Below, piece by piece: positions 17,004-27,600 of a DNA stretch of 64,000 nucleotides (its first letter is position 1; every line of letters starts with the position of its first letter). A model generated the notes under the pieces. It saw only the letters and a program-made list of their open reading frames with translations. It was not told the DNA's origin and ran no database searches. Source of the stretch: Algoriphagus aquaeductus (GTDB lineage: Bacteria > Bacteroidota > Bacteroidia > Cytophagales > Cyclobacteriaceae); the NCBI RefSeq assembly GCF_003253485.1, contig NZ_QKTX01000001.1, positions 1 to 64,000 on the forward strand, given 5' to 3'. Both the position numbers and the translations under genes were made by a program.

Positions 17004-17585
17004 ATGCAGGCATCCGATCAATTGGTTTTTTCAGCCATTCAGAATGGGGAGATATCCTCCTTCGAGATGCTTTTCAAAACGCATTATGCCCCATTGTGCC
17101 GTTTTGCCTTGGGGTATTTAGGGGATAAAGATGAGGCTGAAGAGGTAGTTCAAGGAATGTTTTTGGGCTTTTGGGAGAAAAGAATTAGCATTCAAATCGA
17201 ATCCTCTCTTAAGGCATACCTCTACCGAAGTGTAAGAAATGCCTGTCTCAACGAACTGAAAAGACAAAAAATCAGAAGCCACCATGCCTCATCTGTACTG
17301 AAGGAAGGCGAACCGCAAGATCAGTCTTCCGATCGGTTGGCCTTGAAAAAAGAGCTGGAGTCCCGAATAGAAGAAGCCATTCGGTCACTTCCATCCCAGT
17401 GTGGGCTGATCTTCAGAATGAGCCGATTCGAAGAGTTGAAATATCAGGAAATTGCCGATCAACTTGGGATTTCTATAAAAACCGTGGAGAACCAAATGGG
17501 GAAGGCCCTCAAAATCATGCGGGAGCAACTGAGAGATTATCTTCCCATGATCCTTGTTCTATTGGGAAATTGGATGGAAAAATGA
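17004..17585 (+). CDS. ECF-type RNA polymerase sigma factor (FecI-like)
   Basis: This 193-residue protein has sigma region 2 (FKTHYAPLCRFALGYLGDKDEAEEVVQGMFLGFWEK) and region 4 with the helix-turn-helix KYQEIADQLGISIKTVENQMGKAL. The ATG at 17004 was chosen; upstream in-frame codons read through repeat sequence. Its TGA overlaps the ATG of the fecR-like gene (ATGA), the classic arrangement for a sigma/anti-sigma pair. It probably directs transcription of the genes downstream (18570-23889) when a surface signal is sensed. Confidence 0.93.
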   Translation: MQASDQLVFSAIQNGEISSFEMLFKTHYAPLCRFALGYLGDKDEAEEVVQGMFLGFWEKRISIQIESSLKAYLYRSVRNACLNELKRQKIRSHHASSVLKEGEPQDQSSDRLALKKELESRIEEAIRSLPSQCGLIFRMSRFEELKYQEIADQLGISIKTVENQMGKALKIMREQLRDYLPMILVLLGNWMEK

Positions 17586-18559
17586 AAGAGTTTGCACCAA
17601 ATCACATCGAAAACCTAATCGCCAAGTACTTGGTCGATGAAGCTTCTTCCGAAGAAATTCGGGAATTGCAAGACTGGTGCGCCCAATCTTCCGACAACCA
17701 ACGACACCTCGATGAAGCCCAACTTATTTTCCAAAAAGCCCAGATCTCCGAAAAGGATCAGTTCGATACCGAGGCAGCATGGGCCAAAGTGAGGCCACAG
17801 CTTACACTTGACAATAAGTCTTCTGGATTTGGGATAGGGTTTTGGGGGAAAATTGCTGCTGCTTTTGTTCTTTTTACAGCACTTTCCTACCTCTTTTATG
17901 ATCAGGTTTCCAGCAAACAGGAATTTTCTTACCTCAGTCAGGATCAACCGTCCCAAGTCATTCTGCCTGATCAAACCCAGATTGCGCTTCTCCCTCATTC
18001 CGAAGCCAAAGTAATCTGGAATACCAAGTCGAAAACCGGGAAAATACTCCTTTCCGGAGAGGCCACCTTCAGTATGGATTCCCAATCAGATACCCAATGG
18101 CTGGTGGAAACCGAGAATCTGCGCGTTGAAGATATTGGGACGGTATTCCACGTGGTGAGCTTATCAGAACGGGATTCGGTAGAGGTATCCGTCCTGGAAG
18201 GGGCGGTTCGGTTCTACTCCGAATCTGATCCTGGGATCGCGTTGGAAGCAGGTCAAAAAGGGATCTATTCCAAATCCGCGAAACAGTTTCTCAAAGGGGA
18301 TTTCCAATCCAATGAATTCGCTTTCCATACGAAGACTTTTGACTTTTCAGGAGAATCTTTACAATCGGTGGTGGATTTACTCTCCAAAGTTTATCAAACC
18401 GAAATCCAGCTCTCTGGACCCATATCCACCTGTCAGATTACCGTTAGGTTTGACCGGGAAGAACTCGAGACGGCGCTATCCATTTTGGCCGAAACGATGG
18501 GACTTACCCTGACCTCAACAGAAAAAGGTTACCTCCTCAGCGGAGAGGCTTGTTACTAA
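17582..18559 (+). CDS. FecR-family anti-sigma factor
   Basis: The 325-residue inner-membrane protein has an N-terminal cytoplasmic anti-sigma part (ENLIAKYLVDEASSEEIRELQDW), one membrane segment at about 86-105 (GKIAAAFVLFTALSYLFYD) and a periplasmic FecR domain (QVILPDQTQIALLPHSEAKV, GEATFSMDS). The C-terminal domain (FSGESLQSVVDLLSKVYQTE) is typical of Bacteroidota FecR proteins. It holds the sigma factor at 17004 until a partner STN domain signals across the periplasm. The next gene carries an STN domain and is the natural partner. Confidence 0.92.
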   Translation: MKEFAPNHIENLIAKYLVDEASSEEIRELQDWCAQSSDNQRHLDEAQLIFQKAQISEKDQFDTEAAWAKVRPQLTLDNKSSGFGIGFWGKIAAAFVLFTALSYLFYDQVSSKQEFSYLSQDQPSQVILPDQTQIALLPHSEAKVIWNTKSKTGKILLSGEATFSMDSQSDTQWLVETENLRVEDIGTVFHVVSLSERDSVEVSVLEGAVRFYSESDPGIALEAGQKGIYSKSAKQFLKGDFQSNEFAFHTKTFDFSGESLQSVVDLLSKVYQTEIQLSGPISTCQITVRFDREELETALSILAETMGLTLTSTEKGYLLSGEACY

Positions 18560-18569
18560 TTTTCGTTTC

Positions 18570-20246
18570 ATGAATCGACTTGGGCTTTTTTTTGGCTGTT
18601 TTCTTTGGCTTACAGGAGGGGAAGTTTTTTCCCAAAATACACCCATGTTGGAACGAAAGGTCACGATTTCAGCCCAAAATGAACCCATTGAGCTGGTTCT
18701 TCAGCGAATTTCTGCACAGGCAGGTTGTGTTTTTTCCTACAGTCCTACGGCCATTGATGTGAAAAAACGCATTACCCAAAGCTTTTCCAATCAATCCATC
18801 CGGGAGGTACTCATAAGGTTGTTTGAAGATCAGGTCCTGGTAAAGGAAAAAGGAGTCTACCTTATTCTCACTCCTGCGCCTCAGGAGAAAAAGGAAATCA
18901 AAGTCAGCGGATATGTGGAGGACCCATCCGGGAATCGGCTGAGAAATGCCACAGTCTATGACCCCATTACACTCAGGTCTTCCCTGACAGACGAATACGG
19001 ATTTTTTGAGTTTCAGGTAAAAAACCCCACAGAACCCCTTCAGTTGATTGTTCGAAAGGAGGGCTATGCGGATACGGTTTCTTTTCAAAATGGCAAGAAA
19101 TCCTACTTCAGAAATATCGCGCTCAAATTGGATCCGGATCAGCTTTTGGCTTGGACCAAAGATTCTACGGGGCAGTTGAAGAAGTTTTGGAAATGGAATA
19201 AAAATTCCCCAGGAGCAAAAAATCTGGTCAATGTAACCGATACGCTCTACCGTCAGGTTCAGATTTCTTTTCTCCCCTTTTTGGGATCCAATCGCAATCT
19301 GAGTGGTAGTGTGATCAACAATTATTCCTTCAATGTACTGGGAGGATATTCCGCAGGAACTCAAAAAGCAGAGTTGGGAGGGGTTTTCAATATAAATCGG
19401 GGAGATGTGGGTAGCTTTCAGGCGGCCGGAGTATTTAATTACACAGGAGGGACAGTCTCCGGGTTGCAGCTGGGAGGGGTTACCAATTTCAATAGGGGAC
19501 ATTCTAAGGGATTACAGGCAGCCGGGGTCGTCAATGTGGGAGTGGGGCCGGTCGAAGGGGCCCAACTCGCTGGAGTACTCAATGTAAGCGGAACCCATCT
19601 CTCTGGTGTTCAAATTGCCGGGGTATCCAATTTGACCTTTGGCGAAGTAAGCGGCACTCAGATTAGTGGGGTGTTTAATGCAGCAGGGATCGTCAAGGGT
19701 ACTCAGCTTGCCCTTTTCAATTACGCCGATAGCATCAGTCAGGGTATACCTATCGGACTTTTTTCTTTTGTCCGAAAAGGATACCATGTGGTGGAATTCA
19801 GCACCAATGAAGTGCTTCCAATGACCCTCAGCCTTCGATCAGGAACCCGAGGATTTTATTCCATGATCTATGCCGGACTCAGACCCCAACCTTCCGATTC
19901 TGTCACCTGGTCCTTTGGCTACGGAATCGGAAGTTCCCCGAAAATCGGAAAAAATCTGCACCTCAATCTTGAACTCAGTTTCGAGCAACTCAACAAGGGA
20001 AATGTAGCCGCACTTAATTTGATCAGTAGGGCCCATGTCGCTGTGGATTGGCAGGTTTCTCCCAAGGTAGCCCTTTTTGCAGGTCCAACTTTTAACCTAA
20101 GAACTTACGATTTGTCCTTTTCTATGCATCCTGAGACATTTTCACTGTTTCAGCCCCGATTACAGAGTGACCGGGAATTGTTGGGAGGCAGCGGTTGGGG
20201 CCGACAATCTTGGTGGGGTCTCAAGGCAGGAATCAGATTTTTTTAA
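18570..20246 (+). CDS. STN-domain surface protein with GxQLAGVxN repeats
   Basis: The 558-residue exported protein has a signal peptide to about residue 22, an STN domain (about 28-100; FSYSPTAIDVKKRITQSF, VLIRLFEDQVLVKEKGVYLI) and a carboxypeptidase-regulatory-like domain (about 110-190). A central array follows (about 245-395) of roughly 20-residue repeats of the type GxQLAGVxNxxxGxxxG. The C-terminal region is beta-rich and ends in GLKAGIRFF, like an outer-membrane barrel. The repeat resembles the LA_2272-type surface repeat known from Leptospira and Bacteroidota (recalled, not searched). It starts 10 bases after fecR. STN domains normally sit on TonB receptors that talk to FecR; here one sits on a non-receptor protein. 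Confidence 0.8.
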   Translation: MNRLGLFFGCFLWLTGGEVFSQNTPMLERKVTISAQNEPIELVLQRISAQAGCVFSYSPTAIDVKKRITQSFSNQSIREVLIRLFEDQVLVKEKGVYLILTPAPQEKKEIKVSGYVEDPSGNRLRNATVYDPITLRSSLTDEYGFFEFQVKNPTEPLQLIVRKEGYADTVSFQNGKKSYFRNIALKLDPDQLLAWTKDSTGQLKKFWKWNKNSPGAKNLVNVTDTLYRQVQISFLPFLGSNRNLSGSVINNYSFNVLGGYSAGTQKAELGGVFNINRGDVGSFQAAGVFNYTGGTVSGLQLGGVTNFNRGHSKGLQAAGVVNVGVGPVEGAQLAGVLNVSGTHLSGVQIAGVSNLTFGEVSGTQISGVFNAAGIVKGTQLALFNYADSISQGIPIGLFSFVRKGYHVVEFSTNEVLPMTLSLRSGTRGFYSMIYAGLRPQPSDSVTWSFGYGIGSSPKIGKNLHLNLELSFEQLNKGNVAALNLISRAHVAVDWQVSPKVALFAGPTFNLRTYDLSFSMHPETFSLFQPRLQSDRELLGGSGWGRQSWWGLKAGIRFF

Positions 20247-20313
20247 TTTTTTTCGCTCTCGGATAGGGGGAAAAACTTCTTGAATTGTCCTAGGTAAAAC
20301 TAAACCTAGAAAA

Positions 20314-21498
20314 ATGAAAACACTTCAAAAAGCACTACTGGCTCTTACCTTGGTGACCCAATTTCCCCTATCGATAAGCGCACAGGAAAAGGATCAACAG
20401 GCATGGGAGAAATCTCCTCTTTCCAAATTTGAATCACGAAATCTTCCGCTCTCCCAATCTGATACAGTAGATTTTCAGATTTCCTGGATTCCATTTATCG
20501 GTACCAATGGTCTTCATTCGGGCAATGTGGTCAATAGGGTTTCTTTCAATGTATTGGGGGGGTACTCCGCAGGAACTGCCTCAGTGGAGCTTTCAGGACT
20601 ATTTGCCGTAAATCGGGGAAACATGCAAGGGGTACAGCTTTCCGGTTGGTTTAATCACGTGGGGCAAGCAGTCGATGGGGTTCAGCTGGCAGGATTGTTC
20701 AATTCAAATTTGGATCAGGTAAAAGGAGTGCAGTTGGCCGGATTGGGCAATTTCACTATTGGAGAAGTCGATGGGATACAGTTGGCTGGGGTGATGAATT
20801 TTTCGCCCAAAAGCGTTTCGGGTGCTCAGATTTCGGGAGTGCTCAATTTTGCCGGAGGAGAAGTGGAAGGAATGCAGCTGGCCGGAGTTGGCAATTTTGC
20901 AGCTAAAAACATCAAAGGTTCCCAACTCTCTTTGGTGAATTTTGCCCGGAAAGTAGATGGATTCCAGCTCGGGCTGATCAACTATGCCGACAGTGTCGGT
21001 GGAGTCCCGGTGGGATTGATTTCAATAGTGAAAAATGGGTACCTGGCAGTGGAAGTAGGCGCCACCGAAATTCTTCCTCTCAACCTTGCAATCCGGTCCG
21101 GAAAAAGAGAATTCTATACCATGCTTTTTGCTGGGATTCGCCCGGAGATCCGTTCTCAAGCGATATGGTCTTTTGGATATGGAGTAGGTACCTCACCACG
21201 ATTGGGACAGAAAACTTTTTTGAACATCGAGGGAAGCACCGAACAGTTAAGCAAAGGAGAAGTAGAGGCACTTAACCTCATCAGTAGATTGTATGTAGGA
21301 GGGGAGTGGCAGCTTGCCAAAGGAATGGCTATCTATGCCGGCCCAACCCTCAACTTTAGGGTCTATGAAGCTGGGTATGCCGGACACCCGGAACTTTTTA
21401 CCTATACCCAACACAAAGTGAGAAACGAGCGATCCTATCCCGATGACATTCGAAGCCAATGGTGGACAGGATTCAAAGCGGGATTTCGCTTTTTCTGA
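20314..21498 (+). CDS. Paralogous GxQLAGVxN-repeat surface protein without STN
   Basis: This 394-residue exported protein has a signal peptide ending near ISAQ. It is homologous to the C-terminal two-thirds of the preceding protein: shared SFNVLGGYSAGT, repeat units such as GVQLAGLFNSNLDQVKGVQLAGLGN, NYADS with GVPVGL/GIPIGL, and the ending GFKAGFRFF. It lacks the STN and regulatory-like domains. The two genes probably arose by duplication with domain gain or loss. A beta-solenoid-like stack leading into a C-terminal barrel is a plausible fold. The function is unknown; surface exposure is inferred from the barrel-like end. Confidence 0.8.
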   Translation: MKTLQKALLALTLVTQFPLSISAQEKDQQAWEKSPLSKFESRNLPLSQSDTVDFQISWIPFIGTNGLHSGNVVNRVSFNVLGGYSAGTASVELSGLFAVNRGNMQGVQLSGWFNHVGQAVDGVQLAGLFNSNLDQVKGVQLAGLGNFTIGEVDGIQLAGVMNFSPKSVSGAQISGVLNFAGGEVEGMQLAGVGNFAAKNIKGSQLSLVNFARKVDGFQLGLINYADSVGGVPVGLISIVKNGYLAVEVGATEILPLNLAIRSGKREFYTMLFAGIRPEIRSQAIWSFGYGVGTSPRLGQKTFLNIEGSTEQLSKGEVEALNLISRLYVGGEWQLAKGMAIYAGPTLNFRVYEAGYAGHPELFTYTQHKVRNERSYPDDIRSQWWTGFKAGFRFF

Positions 21499-21543
21499 TT
21501 ACCGCATACCAATTGCCCTTTATTGATAAACTAAGCCAACACG

Positions 21544-23889
21544 ATGAAAATTTTTGCCTTTTTCCCGGCGGTGATCTTGGTGCTCACCGTTGGGGGGCTT
21601 TTTGCCCAAACGCCCACCCAAACCCTCCGGGGTAAGATCAGCGATCAAGTCACTCAGGCGCCCATGATGGGAGCTTCAGTGATCATTTTAGGTTCGGAAC
21701 CTCTTTTAGGAACGACGACGGATCTCGATGGAGAATTTGCAATCACCAAAGTTCCCGTAGGTACCTATTCGTTAAAAATCAGCTTTATCGGCTACAGGGA
21801 TTTGATTTTGCCGGCGGTAATTCTCAATTCAGGGAAAGAAACGGTACTTCAGTTGTCCTTGGAAGAAAACATTTCGGAGATACAGGAATTTGTAGTCACA
21901 GCCTCAGAAAAGGACCGGACCATCAATGACATGATTTCAGTTAGTGGGAGGACCTTTTCGGTAGAGGAAACCCGAAAGTTTGCCGCCGCGGTCAATGACC
22001 CGGGAAGAATGGCTACTTCTTTTGCCGGCGTGGTCGGAACAGATGATGGCAACAACAATATTTCCATCCGGGGCAACAGTCCCAATGGTTTGTTGTGGAG
22101 AATGGAGGGGATCGATATTCCCAATCCCAACCATTTTGTCAATCCGGGATCCTCTGGAGGAGGCATTTCCATTCTGAGCTCTCAATTGCTTACCAATTCG
22201 GATTTTATTACCGGAGCTTTTGCGGCAGAATATGGCAATGCGCTTTCAGGAGTCTTTGACCTTAGTCTCCGGAAAGGGAATAACCAGAAGCGGGAGTACA
22301 CCTTCCAGGCCGGTTTGTTGGGAACGGATATTGCCATGGAAGGGCCTTTTTCAAAAAAGTACAAAGGTTCCTATCTGATCAATTACCGATATTCAACCCT
22401 TTCCTTATTGTCGAAGCTAGGGGTACCCTTGGGAGATTTTGTAACCAATTTTCAAGATCTTTCCTTCAATTTTTTTATGCCAACCGGTTTAAAAAGCAGC
22501 ATTTCGGTTTTTGGATTTGGAGGCTTGAGTGATCAGAAAAGCCAGGCCGAAGCCGATTCCCTGGCATGGAAGGAAGATTTCCAAAGATACAATTCCACCT
22601 TTTTTTCCAATACGGGTGCTTTGGGAATCAAACACAGTTACATGCTGGGGAAGTCCAGTTTTTTACAAACCACACTATTGGCTTCGGGAAATGAAATTGG
22701 GAGTAGTCTTGATCGGTTGGATGAAAGGTATCAAAGTCAGCCAAGGGCACGGGAGGGATTTAGTAATTCAAAAATCACCCTGAGCTCGGTGCTTAATACC
22801 AAACTTTCGGCCAAAGCTAGTCTCCGATCAGGGATCTACCTCAATCAATTGTATTACAACATGAGAGAATCTGGATATGAGGAGGATTCGGAGGAGATGA
22901 GAACCAAAATTGATGCTCAGGGCAATAGCCAGACGGTCCAGGCTTTTGCTCAGCTGAACCTGCGAACATCAGATCGGCTTACATTGAATATGGGGCTTCA
23001 TTACTTACAGTTTTTGCTCAATCAGTCCAGGTCTCTTGAACCAAGGTTGGGATTGAATTTTCAGTGGGATGAAAAGCAAAGGCTGAGTTTTGGGTATGGA
23101 CTGCATAGTCAAATTCAGCCATTGGGCACCTATTTCGCCCGGTTGAATCAAAACGGGGAAGAAAATATGCCCAATAAAAATCTGGATCTGAGTAAATCGC
23201 ATCACTTGGTGCTTGGATATGACCGGAGCCTTAGTCCTTATGTGAGACTCAAAGTGGAGACTTACTACCAGCACCTTTACCAAATCCCCGTAAAACCCGG
23301 TTCCGGCGAGACGTACTCCATAATCAATCAGCAATGGGGATTCATGTCCGAGCCGCTTGTGAATACGGGACTGGGGAAAAACTACGGGGTAGAGTTGACA
23401 CTGGAGCAGTTTACCTATCGTAATCTTTATTTCTTGCTATCCGGATCCCTATACAATTCACTATATCAGACCGAAGAAAAAGTCTGGCGAAATACAAGGT
23501 TCAATGGCAACGCCAATTTGACCTTTACCGGGGGAAAAGAATTCAACTGGAGGAAAAACAGGGTGTTTGGAGTAAATATCAAAGCAATTTACGCCGGGGG
23601 CCTGAGAGACACTCCGATCGATTTGGAGGCTTCCCTTGATCGGGGAGAGGCGGTTTATGAACAAGAAGAAACATTCGAAATAAGAAATCCCGCCTATTTC
23701 AGAGCAGATCTTCGATTCAGTTACAAAGTAAATAAACCCCGATCTACACGGATTTGGGCTTTGGATATTCAGAATGCAACCAATCGCAAGAATGTCTTTG
23801 GTTCTTATTTTGAGCCACTTTCCGGAGAAATCAAAACCGCTTACCAAGCTCCTTTGATCCCGGTATTGAGTTATCGGGTGGAATTTTAA
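21544..23889 (+). CDS. TonB-dependent outer-membrane receptor (non-SusC type)
   Basis: The 781-residue protein has a signal peptide to FAQ and a carboxypeptidase-regulatory-like domain (LRGKISDQVTQAPMMGASVIILG). A plug follows (FAGVVGTDDGNNNISIRGNSPNGLLWRMEGIDIPNPNHF, EYGNALSGVFDLSLRKGN) and then a barrel ending in YRVEF. It is shorter than SusC proteins and has no SusD partner, as with receptors for siderophores, peptides or metal complexes. It has no STN domain of its own. As the last gene of the sigma/FecR cluster it may transport whatever ligand the cluster senses. Confidence 0.88.
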   Translation: MKIFAFFPAVILVLTVGGLFAQTPTQTLRGKISDQVTQAPMMGASVIILGSEPLLGTTTDLDGEFAITKVPVGTYSLKISFIGYRDLILPAVILNSGKETVLQLSLEENISEIQEFVVTASEKDRTINDMISVSGRTFSVEETRKFAAAVNDPGRMATSFAGVVGTDDGNNNISIRGNSPNGLLWRMEGIDIPNPNHFVNPGSSGGGISILSSQLLTNSDFITGAFAAEYGNALSGVFDLSLRKGNNQKREYTFQAGLLGTDIAMEGPFSKKYKGSYLINYRYSTLSLLSKLGVPLGDFVTNFQDLSFNFFMPTGLKSSISVFGFGGLSDQKSQAEADSLAWKEDFQRYNSTFFSNTGALGIKHSYMLGKSSFLQTTLLASGNEIGSSLDRLDERYQSQPRAREGFSNSKITLSSVLNTKLSAKASLRSGIYLNQLYYNMRESGYEEDSEEMRTKIDAQGNSQTVQAFAQLNLRTSDRLTLNMGLHYLQFLLNQSRSLEPRLGLNFQWDEKQRLSFGYGLHSQIQPLGTYFARLNQNGEENMPNKNLDLSKSHHLVLGYDRSLSPYVRLKVETYYQHLYQIPVKPGSGETYSIINQQWGFMSEPLVNTGLGKNYGVELTLEQFTYRNLYFLLSGSLYNSLYQTEEKVWRNTRFNGNANLTFTGGKEFNWRKNRVFGVNIKAIYAGGLRDTPIDLEASLDRGEAVYEQEETFEIRNPAYFRADLRFSYKVNKPRSTRIWALDIQNATNRKNVFGSYFEPLSGEIKTAYQAPLIPVLSYRVEF

Positions 23890-23919
23890 GAGGTAGCCCA
23901 CTCCTAATCAAAAGGAAGG

Positions 23920-24440
23920 CTCTGCTCGGGTCGGATGTACAATCCGACCCGAGTAGGTCATGGGATTTGCATTCCCAAACCAAACCACGACTGGGGCAAA
24001 TTTTCCTATTTCTAGGCAGTCTTCAGAGTGCCCGGTCTTTGACTCTTTGCCGCCGTGACTCTTTGCCGCCGAGAGTGTCCGCACTCCCGGCTTTTATCAG
24101 CAGTTGATGTCCTGCTTCTTCCGTTCCTCCGTTCCTCGACATTTGCAATGTCGAGGTCTTGTCATAGGATTTGCAATCCGACAACTAACCTGCCTACTTT
24201 TTTCGCAGCTGGGTTGTGCCTGTTTTCCTGCTTCTCCAGAAGCTGGACCCTATCCATCGACAACTGGACAACCACTTACACCTTACAGTTTACAACTAAC
24301 CAATGCCGCTCTCTCGCTGCCTTGAGTGTCCTCACTCACGCTCTCATGTTGTCTATAATCAGCACCCTACCGACGAGAGTAGGGAAGTTCGAAGCAATCT
24401 TTCCAAAATCTTGGGAATAGTAGTCTACGGGCAGAATAAC
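23920..24440 (+). repeat. Composite intergenic repeat block
   Basis: Modules in order: a 12-bp-stem hairpin CTCGGGTCGGAT/AATCCGACCCGAG (23925-23953), repeated GCCGCCGTGACTC and GCCGCCGAGAGTG words with CTTTGCCGCC (24048-24080), the hairpin TCGACATT/AATGTCGA (24136-24154), and the phrase TCATAGGATTTGCAATCCGA. CTCCAGAAGCTGGACC, a short GACAAC tract, and a possible degenerate end of MITE family I (GGGCAGAATAACTTATAATC, about 24430-24449) complete it. The rest of the gap to 24665 is AT-rich leader DNA. No gene. Confidence 0.65.
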
Positions 24441-24625
24441 TTATAATCATGATCGAAATAATGTTTAGACTCCGCCAATCCCTTTTTGACTTTTCAGAGA
24501 GTGTAACAATTCCCTAATGGTAAATTGAATTTTTGATAAAAATTGACCGTCTTTTTAAAAAAAATACGTGAAGTAACTTCATGATCATATCATCCTGACT
24601 TTCCTCCAACCCGGATTTCCCAACC

Positions 24626-24633
24626 TAATTTTG
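24626..24633 (+). promoter_or_regulatory. Candidate Bacteroidota -7 box upstream of the second SusC gene
   Basis: TAATTTTG matches the TAnnTTTG consensus used by the Bacteroidota primary sigma factor and would start transcription about 25 bases before the ATG at 24666. No clear TTG/TTTG element is found at the usual upstream distance (CTTTCC instead), so this is tentative. Confidence 0.3.
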
Positions 24634-24665
24634 AGGATTATTCATTCATTTTAAACCTATTATCC

Positions 24666-27600
24666 ATGGGAAATTTTACGATTTTAAAAAGGACTAATTC
24701 GCTGCCATTTTGGATTTTAAGCGGATGGTGCTTTTTGGTTTTGAGTCTTTCGGAACTCTCTGCCAAACCAGTTAAAGCCGATTCTTGGGACAATTACCGG
24801 GAACTCGTCACAGGCTCTGTCAAAGACGAAACTGGGGCGCCATTACCCGGAGCCTCTGTATTGGTAAAAGGTACTACTTCAGGCACGATTACAGATCTTG
24901 AGGGAAATTTTAGTCTGGAAGTGAGTTCAGGTGCTGTCCTGGTAATTTCCTATTTGGGTTATTCCACCAAAGAAATTGCAGTAGGCGAGCAAGCCAATCT
25001 TAGTGTCCAACTCGAACCTGAAAGTTCCCAATTAAATGAAATCGTGGTTGTAGGATACGGTACCCAAAAACGATCCGATTTGACCGGTGCCATCGGCTCA
25101 GTCAAGCAGGAAAGCTTTAACAAAGGGGTGATCACCAATCCTGTGGACCTCCTTCAGGGTAAAGTAGCCGGAGTTAACATTACCTCAACCAGTGGAGAAC
25201 CAGGTGCCAACCAAAATGTAATTATCAGAGGGATAGGAAGTTTGAGATCAGGGACGCAGCCGCTATATGTCCTTGATGGATTTCTGTTGGATAATTCTGA
25301 TACCGGAATAGCATCCAATCCACTCAATTTTCTCAATCCCAATGACATTGAAAGTATAGATGTCCTGAAGGATGCAAGTGCAACGGCTCTTTATGGCTCT
25401 AGAGCATCCAATGGGGTGATAGTGATTACTACCAAAAAAGGAAAGGCAGGCTCATCTCAAGTGAACCTATCCGCATCTACTGCCTGGTCGGCCATGTCTA
25501 AGCAAATCGACGTCTTTGGAGCAGAGGAGTTTCGCCGACAAGTGATTGCAGTAGGAGGTGCTTTGGAAGATTTTGGTGGTGACACCCGTTGGCAGGATGA
25601 ATTGACCCAGGTGGGCTTATCCCAAGACTATAGTCTTTCGATGAGCGGCGCCAATACCGAGCGGTTTTCCTATTTCGCCTCGGTCGGTTATCAGAGCCAG
25701 GAAGGAATCTTGAAGAATTCGGATCTGAAACGCTACTCGGGAAAGCTGAATATGAACCAAAAAGCGTTGAATGGAAGGCTATTGGTGGATTATAACCTGA
25801 CGGCTTCTTTCACAGAAAATCTGCGTCCGGCAATCGGATCCATCATCAGTGACATGCTTTACCTCAATCCGACAATTCCTGCTTTCACGGATGGAAAGCC
25901 AACCTTACTCAATACCAATGCGCTCAATCCGATCAAAAGAAATGAATTGTACAGTGATGATGCCGCCAATAACAGAATATTAGGCACTATTTCTCCATCT
26001 TTTGAACTGTTTGAAGGGCTTACCTACAAGCTCAACCTTGGTGTGGATTATTCTAATACCAGCCGATATATTCAATACAGACCCTTCAATGAGGTAGTAA
26101 ATGAATCCAATGTTTCGGATGGTACCCTTGAAGAGCTGATTTCAGCCAACACCAATAGTCTGATCGAAAATACCCTGACGTACAACTGGAATAATTACAA
26201 GCACAATTTCACAGTTTTGGCTGGGCATTCTTACCAGACCTTTTTGGATGAATTCCGAAGAACAGCTTCCAGAGGATTCGCCGCAAACAATATAGAGCCA
26301 AGGTATCAGGATCATAACAGTACCAGTGAATTTCCAACCACGGTAAACTCATCAGCAGTCAAAAACGAACTTCAGTCATTTTTTGGCCGCCTGAACTACG
26401 TTTATGATGAAAAATACCTCTTCACCGCCACGTTTAGAGCAGATGGATCCTCCAAATTCGGGGATAACAACAAATATGGCTATTTCCCATCTTTTGCTTT
26501 AGGTTGGAATATCTCCAAAGAGGATTTCATGGCCAATTCCGTTTTTAACAATCTGAAACTGAGAACCAGCTGGGGTCAAACCGGAAATCAGGAAATTCCT
26601 TCAAAAATCACCAAAGCAAGCTATTCGGAAGATCGATTGGCAAACGGATCGGGAAGCTTGAATACCTATCCCATCGATACAGACGGGAATACCTTGGATA
26701 GCTATCCTTATGGGATTGTCTTTACCCGACTTGCCAACCCAAATCTTCAATGGGAAGTTTCTACTCAGTTTGACCTGGGGTTTGACTTTGCATTTTTGGA
26801 TTATCGCCTGACCGGTGCCGTAGATTATTTCAATAAGGTTTCTTCAAACATTTTGTTGGAAGTAGTTCCTCCAGATCCGGTACAGCCCACTTCCACTTAT
26901 TGGAATAACATTGAGGGAATGAAGATCTATAACCGTGGAATTGAACTGTCTCTGAATTACAGCAACAAACCCAAAGGGTCATTTTCATACGAAATTGGTG
27001 GAAATGTGACCTTTATTCAGAATGAGGTTAGAGATTCGCCTTATTCCGTCCTGACGACAGGGGCCGCTCAAGGTGCTGGCCAAACCGGTGCGACAATCAA
27101 CGGATATATCAATAATCAGCCAATCGGGGCATTCTACATGCTTCAATTTGACGGAATTGGCGAAGATGGATTGAACAGGTTTGTGGATATCAATGGCGAT
27201 GGAAGAATTTTGGACAACGACAGAAGTGTGGTAGGAAGTGCCATTCCCAATCTGATCTATGGATTCAATTCCAATTTCAGATACAAAGGGTTTGATTTGG
27301 GACTGAATTTTAATGGTGCCTCTGGCAACAAAATCTATAATCACACGACCATGTCTCTGTTTACCAAGGGACAGCTTTCTCGATCCAACAATACCACGGA
27401 TTTTGCGGTGCAATTCCCTGAGGAATCATTTAACAACTCCAATACAGTTTCCACCCGATTCTTGGAAAATGGCTCATTTTTTAGGCTGAATAACGCCACC
27501 TTGGGCTATACACTTAATCCGGCAAGAATGGGAATGGGTAATGCTTTGCAGACAATCAGACTTTCCCTTACCGGTCAGAATTTATTCGTAATCACCGATT

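Noticed and set aside
24440..24665. PHO box before the SusCD and phosphatase genes
   Set aside because: GTGTAACAATTCCCTAATGG near 24502 is suggestive, but no repeated half-site with regular spacing could be shown.
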